The position numbers and the translations under genes were made by a program. The notes below the pieces were generated by a model. That model was not told the origin of the DNA. It worked only from the letters and a program-made list of their open reading frames with translations, and did not search any database. A stretch of DNA of 5,529 nt from Candidatus Omnitrophota bacterium (GTDB lineage Bacteria > Hinthialibacterota > Hinthialibacteria > Hinthialibacterales > JAKPRU01), in assembly GCA_029557025.1 (NCBI GenBank), contig JAKPRU010000039.1, positions 1 through 5,529 of the forward strand. The letters run 5' to 3'. Of this stretch, positions 1 to 5,306 are shown one piece after another. The stretch's first letter is position 1. The number at the start of each line of letters is the position of its first letter.

Positions 1-502
1 CGATCAGAAGATCACGTGTTCGCATTAAGACTTCTTGAACACTCTCGTCGTTGGGTAGGACAAAAGCGGCAAGAATCTCCGGCAAAGAGTGAATCCCGCA
101 CCATTCGTTGCGGGCCAGAATTTCAAAAGGGCAGGCAATAGATCCGAGTATTTCCGCTTCCCGACCGGCATCGACGCGAAGCAGGCCGTTCGTTCGCTCT
201 GTCAGGTCCAAGAGAAACTGAGGGGAGAATCCGACGGGAATTGGGGAAAGGTTATACGTTGAGCTGGGAGGAATTAACGACATTCGGGTATTCCATTCAA
301 GGGAGCCGGTCGGCTCGCCGTGCAGACGGACTCGCAAGTCCTCCAAGGGAAAGGTGCTCCGATTATGTATCCGAATACAACGAATAAAGGGGATTTCGTT
401 CTGTTGGAATGCCCAGTTGAATCGCCGTTCATACTCAAGTTCAATTCGAACAGGGGTTTGTTCACTATCTGCGGAAGAAACGGCAGGATGATCGCCTTCC
501 AT
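1..502 (-). CDS. DUF4011/COG1112-type superfamily 1 helicase, N-terminal part (3' end beyond window)
   Basis: The frame is open from ATG at 502 to the left edge, giving 167 residues. An in-frame TGA lies 12 bases upstream of the ATG, and GGAGG sits 6 bases before it, so this start is firm. Residues about 18-110 look like a beta-sandwich. Residues 128-167 match the conserved segment that begins DUF4011 helicases: N132-E-W, then SLPEILAAFVLPN at 139-151, then a helix ending RTRDLLI. Family members are normally 1,500-2,000 residues, with DUF4011, Walker-type SF1 helicase motifs and often a Vsr/restriction-like nuclease and DUF3320 at the C-terminus. None of those can be seen here because the gene leaves the window. 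From memory, DUF4011-helicase-Vsr proteins have been listed among candidate antiphage systems; the defence role here is inference. The gene has its own promoter and seems independent of the upstream isomerase. Confidence 0.8.
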   Translation of the reverse strand, partial: MEGDHPAVSSADSEQTPVRIELEYERRFNWAFQQNEIPFIRCIRIHNRSTFPLEDLRVRLHGEPTGSLEWNTRMSLIPPSSTYNLSPIPVGFSPQFLLDLTERTNGLLRVDAGREAEILGSIACPFEILARNEWCGIHSLPEILAAFVLPNDESVQEVLMRTRDLLI

Positions 503-530
503 CGCATTCCTCCATCAGTTGTCCCGAAAA

Positions 531-558
531 AGTATAAACCTGACAGAAGATAAATCAA
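531..558 (-). promoter_or_regulatory. Candidate sigma70 promoter of the DUF4011 helicase gene
   Basis: On the minus strand, TTGATT (553-558) and TATACT (531-536) are separated by 16 bases. They match 4/6 and 5/6 of the sigma70 consensus. The predicted start of transcription near 524 leaves a leader of about 22 bases carrying the GGAGG ribosome site. It lies between the isomerase hairpin and the helicase start, where a promoter is expected. Confidence 0.5.
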
Positions 559-607
559 AATGGTCCGAATCTGAATCCGGCTCCCCCCATCTTTGAACTT
601 CTCACCA

Positions 608-637
608 GGGGTGGGTTCGCCCTTCCGAACCCACCCC
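608..637 (-). terminator. Perfect 12-bp hairpin after the FucI-like gene
   Basis: Arms at 608-619 and 626-637 are exact reverse complements, 12 bp and GC-rich, around a 6-base loop. The hairpin begins about 15 bases past the isomerase stop codon. On the minus strand it is not followed by a T-run, so it is not a textbook intrinsic terminator. It may terminate weakly, work with Rho or stabilise the 3' end of the mRNA. The plus-strand side is somewhat T-rich, but no plus-strand gene is seen. Confidence 0.55.
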
Positions 638-651
638 CGATTCAATCTCTT

Positions 652-2109
652 CTACCGAATCACGACCGGCTCGATATCGAGCGTATGGCAAACTTCGATC
701 AACTCCGGCACATAATTGCCGATGGCGGCATGAATATGGTTCGCGGAGAAATTTTCACAGAACGCCTCAAAGTCGCAGTGGAACCGCGCAAACGCATGAG
801 GCCAGGTGTATGCCGTTTCCTTGCCCAAAGCTTCCTCTTCTTCGTAGGAAAGCGCCTCGAAACTGCCGGGGAAAATGTGCATCACAAACTCACCCCGGAT
901 ACGGACAATCCGCGCAAAAGTGACCGACTCCGCCGGTTTCGCATAGAATTGCACGGAGGCGCCCCCCCCACGGTAGAAAAACTCCGTTGCCGGCATCAGG
1001 CGGATTTTCTTCCAATTCTCGCGGAAATCATCGCTCCGTTCAGCCAGCCAGGGCGCATGTTGACCGGAATTGACCAGGTCGAACAGGTCCCGGTCCGCAT
1101 GGTAGTGACGCAGGTCGGCAAACAGAACCGGTTTCCCGCACAGAAGGTGAAGAATCTGCATGGTCAGCGCGGCGTTGCTGTCGCACTCTGTCGCGCAAAC
1201 AATCACCTTCTTCTTTTCCTCTTCCCAGTCGGCAATGTCGTTCAAGAGCGCTTCCTGCAAATCCGCGATGCAAAGGTCGGGCCATTCGGTCATATCGAGT
1301 TGGCCGCTCAGACCGCAGAAATCGATCCCTTCCTCTTTGCAGAAATCTTTCATCGCCAGGTACATGCGCACTTGCCGAGCCAATGTTCCATCCAGGCCGG
1401 GCGTAAGGTTTGTGTTGTTGTATTGGATTTCCCCGCAATACTTCTCGAGCCAGTCAAGTCCCGCCTGGACACGACTGGGGTCGATCTGTTTCGCCATCTG
1501 CCACAGGTGCAGTTGTCCCCGGTGATAGACGTGAATCCCAAACTGGGCCATCCACTGGCTGGCGTCCACATGCCCGGTATACATCCCCATCGCAGGTCCG
1601 TCAAAATGGCCATACCGCATCCCCGATAGCTGATGGGCGACATCTTCGCCGTGCACACGCGCATCCGGTTCGTGTTCCCGCAGGAATCGCCTGATTTTCT
1701 CCTGCACCTTCGGATCCGCAACATCGCCCAGCACACGGCCGTAGGGAAGCCCGATCTCGTGAAGCGCACCGGCGGAAGCAAAAAACGCCACCCAGCCGGG
1801 CTGGGATGGATTGATATTCCCGACAAACAGGATCGGGCACTCGATCAGCATTGCCGCCTGCGCGGTCAAATCGGGAAATGACCACACACAGAAATTGAAC
1901 ACCGCGATGTCGCAATCGCTCCCGATAATCAGACCGGCTCCTTTCCGGGCCGTATCGTAGTTCCAAATGACATCCTCAAACTCGACCACCTCATGCCCTT
2001 CGCCTTTCAGCCAATCCGCAATCCGTTTCTGGAAATGAAGGCAATCTGCCTTGGTCGCATCGGCGACCCGTTTTCGACCATCCGTAAATGTGACTATTCC
2101 GATCTTCAT
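652..2109 (-). CDS. L-fucose/L-arabinose isomerase family protein (FucI-like), complete
   Basis: This is a 485-residue cytoplasmic ketol isomerase of the FucI family, which converts an aldose such as L-fucose to its ketose using Mn2+. Three expected metal ligands are visible: E308 in CATECDSNAALTMQ, D332 in LFADLRHY and H458 in NHIHA. E308 and D332 are 24 apart, as for E337 and D361 of E. coli FucI. Other family signatures are LVNSGQHA (345-352), GGGASVQ (381-387) and WPHAFARF (436-443). The protein is about 100 residues shorter than E. coli FucI (591), as in a common short subgroup, so the exact substrate (L-fucose, D-arabinose or another deoxy sugar) is open. AGGAGG lies 8 bases before the ATG. 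The 102-base upstream gap shows no convincing promoter. No kinase, aldolase, transporter or regulator lies beside it, and it appears monocistronic. Confidence 0.9.
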   Translation of the reverse strand: MKIGIVTFTDGRKRVADATKADCLHFQKRIADWLKGEGHEVVEFEDVIWNYDTARKGAGLIIGSDCDIAVFNFCVWSFPDLTAQAAMLIECPILFVGNINPSQPGWVAFFASAGALHEIGLPYGRVLGDVADPKVQEKIRRFLREHEPDARVHGEDVAHQLSGMRYGHFDGPAMGMYTGHVDASQWMAQFGIHVYHRGQLHLWQMAKQIDPSRVQAGLDWLEKYCGEIQYNNTNLTPGLDGTLARQVRMYLAMKDFCKEEGIDFCGLSGQLDMTEWPDLCIADLQEALLNDIADWEEEKKKVIVCATECDSNAALTMQILHLLCGKPVLFADLRHYHADRDLFDLVNSGQHAPWLAERSDDFRENWKKIRLMPATEFFYRGGGASVQFYAKPAESVTFARIVRIRGEFVMHIFPGSFEALSYEEEEALGKETAYTWPHAFARFHCDFEAFCENFSANHIHAAIGNYVPELIEVCHTLDIEPVVIR

Positions 2110-2211
2110 CGTAAAATCCTCCTGTTTGTGTTGAGTTCATTCTATGTGTCGGAGCCTGGAAATTGCAGGGCTTTGGCCGGTGGGATTGCCTGGAAAGGAG
2201 ACTGGGACAGA

Positions 2212-2445
2212 TTATTCCATGCTGCCGGCAGCCATCAGTGCCCGCTCTGCCGCTTCCGGTAGTTCTATCGGGGCGAACATGGAGGCTGAATAGAGATAAC
2301 CGTCGGATTCCGACCTGTCATTATCAATAATGCGAATCATGTTGTGGATCTCCGCCTCCGGATCAGGCAACATGCAATACACCTTGCCCAGAATCAGACT
2401 GGCGGGGTTGCTCTCGTTGTTGATGCAGATCACAAAACGATTCAT
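2212..2445 (-). CDS. Small conserved protein of unknown function, 77 aa
   Basis: Function is not known to me. The sequence resembles a widespread family of short proteins starting M-x-x-F-V-x-x-I-x-N-E, continuing ASLILGKVYCMLPD, then a LIRVIDESGEDYLYP-like block (here IRIIDNDRSESDGYLY, 37-52) and PIELPEAAERAL near the end. It is acidic, soluble-looking and mostly beta with a C-terminal helix. Its ATG overlaps the stop of the preceding 78-codon gene by four bases (ATGA), so the two are probably translationally coupled. AAGAGGATC just before the start supplies a ribosome site inside the upstream gene. A decayed paralogue lies at 2989-3077. The gene belongs to an operon led by an addiction-module antitoxin. 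Confidence 0.85.
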   Translation of the reverse strand: MNRFVICINNESNPASLILGKVYCMLPDPEAEIHNMIRIIDNDRSESDGYLYSASMFAPIELPEAAERALMAAGSME

Positions 2446-2678
2446 CGGATGATCCTCTTGATTTTGAAATCCTTTCGGCCTATGCCATGCGCTTCAAACC
2501 AGTGTATCTCGGCATCACAGATTGTACCATCCAAAAGACGGACCAGTGCAACGCCCTTCATCTTCCGCCAACGTCCTTCCCCGTAAATACGCTCCAGATA
2601 GCGCCTGATATGTATCCCTCGACCTGCCGCGATCATCTCGATGTTCCTGATCTCGCCGAGGATCTTAAAACTTGCCAT
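2442..2678 (-). CDS. Small basic conserved protein of unknown function, 78 aa
   Basis: I recognise this as a recurring small hypothetical family but know no function or domain name for it. Visible features are an N-terminal FKILGEIRNIEMIAAGRGI block, a very basic YGEGRWRKMKGVALVRL core (31-47), and a conserved EIHWFEAHGIGRKDFKIKR tail (57-75). The basic content and invariant-looking H, W and GIGRK residues would suit nucleic-acid binding, but that is inference. It starts 17 bases after the antitoxin stop, without a strong Shine-Dalgarno sequence, and ends in an ATGA overlap with the 77-residue gene. It occupies the position where a RelE/ParE toxin normally follows this antitoxin family, yet does not resemble one. 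Confidence 0.85.
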   Translation of the reverse strand: MASFKILGEIRNIEMIAAGRGIHIRRYLERIYGEGRWRKMKGVALVRLLDGTICDAEIHWFEAHGIGRKDFKIKRIIR

Positions 2679-2695
2679 TGTGCATCAATTCTGCG

Positions 2696-2923
2696 TCACG
2701 CCTTTATGGCAGCCCTGGCCCGGCGAAGGACCTCCTCGGCAGGGATCTCCGTGGCTCGTCCCTGTTCCAATTCGTCCAAACGCCGTTCCGCCTCCTCAGT
2801 CCACAACGCCTCGATTTCGGACTCGGACAAGTCGTCCAATCTGTCAATCAACGACTTGGCCAATGCCGCCCTTTCGTTTAAGGGCAACTTTCCGATTTCC
2901 GTTTTCAGTTCTTGCAGAGTCAT
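2696..2923 (-). CDS. Addiction-module antitoxin-like protein (TIGR02574 / Unstab_antitox type), 75 aa
   Basis: The protein is short, acidic and helical. It has the layout of the putative addiction module component family: an N-terminal ELKTEIGKLPLNERAALAKSLIDRL helix pair (5-29), an SESEIEALWTEEAERRLDELEQGR helix (33-56), and the closing IPAEEVLRRARAAI (59-72). Such proteins usually neutralise a RelE/ParE-family toxin encoded just downstream. Here the following gene is a small basic protein that is not recognisably RelE/ParE, so the antitoxin is either an orphan or has an unusual partner. AGGAG at 2930-2934 lies 6 bases before the ATG, and a perfect TATAAT lies upstream. It heads a three-gene operon with the two small genes after it. 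Confidence 0.85.
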   Translation of the reverse strand: MTLQELKTEIGKLPLNERAALAKSLIDRLDDLSESEIEALWTEEAERRLDELEQGRATEIPAEEVLRRARAAIKA

Positions 2924-2950
2924 GGGTGGCTCCTAATGCACAGAGTTCGA

Positions 2951-2956
2951 ATTATA
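2951..2956 (-). promoter_or_regulatory. Candidate -10 element of the antitoxin operon
   Basis: A perfect TATAAT on the minus strand, about 28 bases before the antitoxin ATG. Transcription would begin near 2944, leaving a leader of about 20 bases with the AGGAG site. The -35 region is only a T-rich stretch (around 2971-2979) with no good TTGACA match. No clear operator repeat is seen. Confidence 0.4.
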
Positions 2957-2988
2957 TTGTATCAGCGTAAGAAAAAAGGAACACCAGC

Positions 2989-3077
2989 CTATGCATCAGC
3001 CGGCGAACAATACGCCTCCCCAGGATCAGACTCGCCCGATTGCTCTCGTCTTTGATGCGGATTACGAAAGGGGGCAT
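2989..3077 (-). pseudogene. Decayed 5' end of a second copy of the 77-aa small gene
   Basis: From ATG at 3077 the first 20 codons read MPPFVIRIKDESNRASLILG. Fourteen of these residues are identical to the start of the intact gene at 2445. A 1-base deletion near 3015-3021 then shifts frame; in the corrected frame the match continues (E-A-Y-C-S-P-A-D against K-V-Y-C-M-L-P-D). TAG at 2989-2991 falls exactly where the intact gene has its E30 codon GAG. Beyond that, similarity fades into the promoter of the antitoxin operon. The bases just before the ATG, AAGAGGATC, also match the end of the upstream partner gene, so the copy was once part of the same two-gene cassette. Confidence 0.75.
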
Positions 3078-3118
3078 TGCACGATCCTCTTCCGGGCCTG
3101 TGGGGCACAGCGCCCTGC

Positions 3119-3292
3119 CTAACGCGCCAATCCTGACATCCCTTTCGCGCGAACAATATCCCCCAGCGCCGCAGCCATCAGAGCCACGTCGCCATCTTCC
3201 AGTGCGGCCTCAAGATACGCGGCCATATCTTCTTCGGTCTTGAGTTACTCCGCTGCATCCCACGGGCGTGTTTCGATTTTTTCCTGTTTCAT
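3119..3292 (-). pseudogene. Broken HI1420-type addiction-module antidote (TIGR02684-like)
   Basis: Starting at ATG 3292, the translation matches the N-terminal half of the family that pairs with HI1419-type toxins: RPWDAAE, then KTEEDMAAYLEAALEDGD, then ALGDIVRAKGMSGLAR. Codon 16, where the family has tyrosine (AEYL), is TAA at 3245-3247. A second stop, TAG at 3119-3121, follows GLAR at the start of the expected helix-turn-helix. Past it the sequence is unrelated, so the DNA-binding half (about 40-45 residues) is missing. Restarting inside the gene could not restore DNA binding. The expected overlap with the toxin gene (ATGA at 3289-3292) is still visible. Confidence 0.8.
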
Positions 3293-3592
3293 GTTGATCG
3301 CTTTAAAAATCCCTGCCATTTCCAGCGCGATACGGATCTCCCGATTCTTTGTATCCTTGTCACCACCAGCCGGAAGGATCACCACATCCGACCCCATTCA
3401 AAAAAAAACAGACCCGATAGCCGGGGCCATAGTCAATCCGCAGCTCCGAGACACCTTCACCCACCGGCCTCACATCCCCGGATTACCCAACGATAGACGG
3501 CGGATACGCACGTTGATACGCGCACGAGCTTGCCGATCACGCAGACTCGCAAACCAATCCGCATAGACCTCTGTCTGACGGATTTCCACCAT
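3289..3592 (-). pseudogene. Frameshifted RelE/ParE-like toxin (HI1419 / Gp49-type addiction-module killer)
   Basis: The protein can be pieced together over three frames. Frame one, from ATG 3592: MVEIRQTEVYADWFASLRD, then RQARARINVRIRRLSLGNPG. Frame two: DVRPVGEGVSELRIDYGPG, YRVCFFLNG. Frame three: SDVVILPAGGDKDTKNREIR, then IALEMAG. This is the classic core of the HI1419-like RelE/ParE family, mRNA-cleaving toxins acting at the ribosome. The breaks fit a lost G in the C-run at 3476-3479 (plus-strand bases), a gained base in the run at 3392-3395 and a gained base in the A-run at 3305-3309. With these corrected it would be 100 residues and end in ATGA over the antidote start. As read, it stops at TGA right after the first break. 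It lies upstream of the broken antidote, as usual for this family. Confidence 0.8.
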
Positions 3593-3598
3593 GTCAGC

Positions 3599-3627
3599 AT
3601 TGTATCCCACAGGATACATCCGGGCAA
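3599..3627 (-). promoter_or_regulatory. Promoter with embedded operator-like inverted repeat for the dead toxin-antidote pair
   Basis: On the minus strand, TTGCCC (3622-3627) and TACAAT (3599-3604) are exactly 17 bases apart. A perfect inverted repeat, TGTATCC-4-GGATACA (3601-3618), covers the spacer and most of the -10 box. This is the usual placement of an operator through which a toxin-antitoxin complex represses its own operon. The predicted +1, seven bases past the -10, is the A of the toxin ATG at 3592, implying a leaderless mRNA. The element looks intact although the genes are broken. Confidence 0.6.
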
Positions 3628-3695
3628 GTAAATCGGCACACACCAGATCCTGACGCTATTGTTCCACAGGGCAAGGGTTCACAGAACAAAACACG

Positions 3696-4127
3696 TCATG
3701 CCGCCGAAATTGCCGAGGTGCAATGCGGGCAGCGGGTGGCCTTGATCGGAATCGTAGAGCAGCATTCCGGGCATTCTCTGGTCGTGACCGGAGACGCTTC
3801 CTCTTTTTTCTTGAACCGGTTCATCTGCTTGATCACAATGAAAATGGCGAAGGCCACGATGAGGAAATCCAGGATGGTGTTGATGAATACGCCGTATTTC
3901 AGGGACACCAGCTCAACCTTGGCGGTCTCGGGGATCTCTTCCCTGAGGGTAATCGCCAGATTTGAGAAATCAACATTGCCGAGCAGCAAGCCAATCGGCG
4001 GCATAATGACATCGTTCACCAGCGAACTGACAATCTTGCCGAATGCGCCACCGATAATGATACCAACCGCCATATCGACGACGTTCCCGCGCATGGCAAA
4101 TTGTTTGAATTCATCGATCAGTCCCAT
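3696..4127 (-). CDS. mscL: Large-conductance mechanosensitive channel MscL with C-terminal zinc ribbon
   Basis: A 143-residue inner-membrane channel that opens under high membrane tension to release solutes after hypo-osmotic shock; it works as a homopentamer. The N-terminal amphipathic helix and pore helix are highly conserved: [20 protein letters not shown] (6-25), followed by [20 protein letters not shown] to residue 45. The second membrane helix is about 79-100, with YGVF and [10 protein letters not shown]. After the basic MNRFKKKEE, the usual C-terminal bundle helix is replaced by a CxxC...CxxC ribbon: C119/C122 and C133/C136, with C123 extra. This variant tail is known in several phyla. 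AGGAG lies 7 bases before the ATG. The gene follows waaF after a 111-base gap in which I found no convincing promoter; a 6-bp hairpin with wobble extension after the stop (3659-3689) is too weak to call a terminator. Confidence 0.95.
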   Translation of the reverse strand: MGLIDEFKQFAMRGNVVDMAVGIIIGGAFGKIVSSLVNDVIMPPIGLLLGNVDFSNLAITLREEIPETAKVELVSLKYGVFINTILDFLIVAFAIFIVIKQMNRFKKKEEASPVTTRECPECCSTIPIKATRCPHCTSAISAA

Positions 4128-4238
4128 TTCGATTCTCCTTTGCGACTGCGGCTGAATTTGTGGTTATGGCACTATCATCATGCCTCGTTCCATCCCACTC
4201 TGTTCGTCAGGCAAGCCGTCTGCCTACTACTGACAGGC

Positions 4239-5306
4239 TCAGGATGATCCTGCCAACGCCCGCCTTACACCCGCCCAGACTTCCTCAACACGAATACGCT
4301 CCATACAAAGATGATGCCCAAGCGGACAATGGCGTTCCAGACACGGCGAGCAGGGCATTGCGTGACGGATCAGCACATGTCCCTGCCCCCAGGGTCGTGT
4401 CGTATACGGGTCTGTAGAACCGATTGGAACCACGATGCGGCATCCCAGCGCGGCGGCAACATGCATCGCACCCGAATCATTACAGATCACCACACCACAC
4501 CTGGAGAGCAGCGCCATAAACTGACGCATATTCGTGCGGCCTCCCATATCCAGGCAACCCTCTCCGATGGCTTGGCTCACTTCAAATGTCAATTCCCGCT
4601 CCTTCTCGTTCCCGAAAAGAACTACTTGTTTACCCACAGCGACAAGCCGCTTGCCGATTTCAATAAACCGATCCGGCGGCCATTGTTTTGCCGTTCCATA
4701 CGTCGCACCGGGCACAAGCCCGCACGGACGGTCCTCCGGTCGAATCCCGTCCCGCTGCAAACGTTCCGCCGCCCACCCGGATTCCTCTTCCGTTACCACA
4801 ATCCGAGGTTCTGGAACCGCATAAGCCCGTTCCCCGCTCCGGAGAATTCCCAGGTAATAGTATATCTGATGATGCCCGAGGATCTCCCTGGGCAGCGGGC
4901 GAGAATCCGTCAGCAACCACTCGCGACCTCGAATCCCATACCCGATCCGATGTGGAATAGCCGCCAATCGTATCATCAGCGCGGAGGAAAACGAATTCGG
5001 CATCACAAAGGCGTGTGTAAACTTCTCCCGGTTGAGTTCCCCGGCCATTACCAGCATTCCACGGTACCCCTGGTGACGACCCGTCCGCTCATAAACCAGG
5101 ATTTCATCGACATCGGGATGATACGTGAGAAGGTCGGCGACTGCACGAACGGCTAACACCGCAATCTGCGCTCTTGGATAGGCGCAGCGTAAGGCATGAA
5201 TAGCGGGTGTGATAAGAACCGTATCCCCCACCCAGTTGGTCGAGCGAACAAGAATACGCCGGACCTCCGCTGCGGATTCCGAATCATTAGTAGCTGAGTG
5301 CGACAT
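4239..5306 (-). CDS. waaF: Lipopolysaccharide heptosyltransferase II-like glycosyltransferase (GT9)
   Basis: A 355-residue peripheral inner-membrane/cytoplasmic enzyme of family GT9, expected to move L-glycero-D-manno-heptose from ADP-heptose onto the LPS inner core. Visible motifs are ILVRSTNWVGDTVLITPA (18-35), with D28 of the acceptor domain; PGATYGTAKQWPPDRF (199-214), with lysine 207; NDSGAMHVAAALG (276-288) and GSTDPYTTRP (296-305), nucleotide-sugar binding; and the WaaF-type cysteine cluster C319, C322, C327, C334 with H331/H332. Length is normal (E. coli 348). The ATG at 5306 overlaps the previous gene by 20 bases and has no good ribosome site, so translation is probably coupled. Oddly, GGAGG at 5264-5268 stands 8 bases before codon 18 (ATT), close to where the family usually starts, but an ATT start would be exceptional. 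A WaaC/WaaQ-type role cannot be excluded. Confidence 0.88.
   Translation of the reverse strand: MSHSATNDSESAAEVRRILVRSTNWVGDTVLITPAIHALRCAYPRAQIAVLAVRAVADLLTYHPDVDEILVYERTGRHQGYRGMLVMAGELNREKFTHAFVMPNSFSSALMIRLAAIPHRIGYGIRGREWLLTDSRPLPREILGHHQIYYYLGILRSGERAYAVPEPRIVVTEEESGWAAERLQRDGIRPEDRPCGLVPGATYGTAKQWPPDRFIEIGKRLVAVGKQVVLFGNEKERELTFEVSQAIGEGCLDMGGRTNMRQFMALLSRCGVVICNDSGAMHVAAALGCRIVVPIGSTDPYTTRPWGQGHVLIRHAMPCSPCLERHCPLGHHLCMERIRVEEVWAGVRRALAGSS

Noticed and set aside
274..645. Minus-strand ORF of 123 codons
   Set aside because: It is in a different frame from the DUF4011 helicase, which has a better start and recognisable protein; it also runs through the intergenic hairpin and promoter.
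685..1629. Plus-strand ORF of 314 codons
   Set aside because: It lies fully inside the FucI-like gene on the other strand, has no recognisable protein features, and the minus-strand frame has conserved catalytic motifs.
3098..3110. CTGTG-CCC-CACAG palindrome downstream of the broken antidote
   Set aside because: Short and in decaying sequence; no sign of function.
3457..3639. Minus-strand ORF of 60 codons
   Set aside because: A frame shadow across the toxin pseudogene and its promoter; the toxin protein is read in another frame.
3659..3689. Inverted repeat TTGTTC...GAACAA after mscL as a terminator
   Set aside because: Only six Watson-Crick pairs, then wobble pairs, and no T-run after it on the minus strand.
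3718..4155. Plus-strand ORF of 145 codons
   Set aside because: Antisense of mscL, with no support of its own.
4209..4225. Small hairpin AGGCA...TGCCT between waaF and mscL
   Set aside because: Five base pairs only and no T-run; expected by chance.
4128..4238. Promoter for mscL, including a GGAAC-type ECF -35
   Set aside because: No pair of elements had both acceptable matches and spacing.
4311..5156. Plus-strand ORF of 281 codons
   Set aside because: Antisense to the heptosyltransferase gene; the sequence shows no domain and is rich in residues typical of shadow frames (R, P, H, S).
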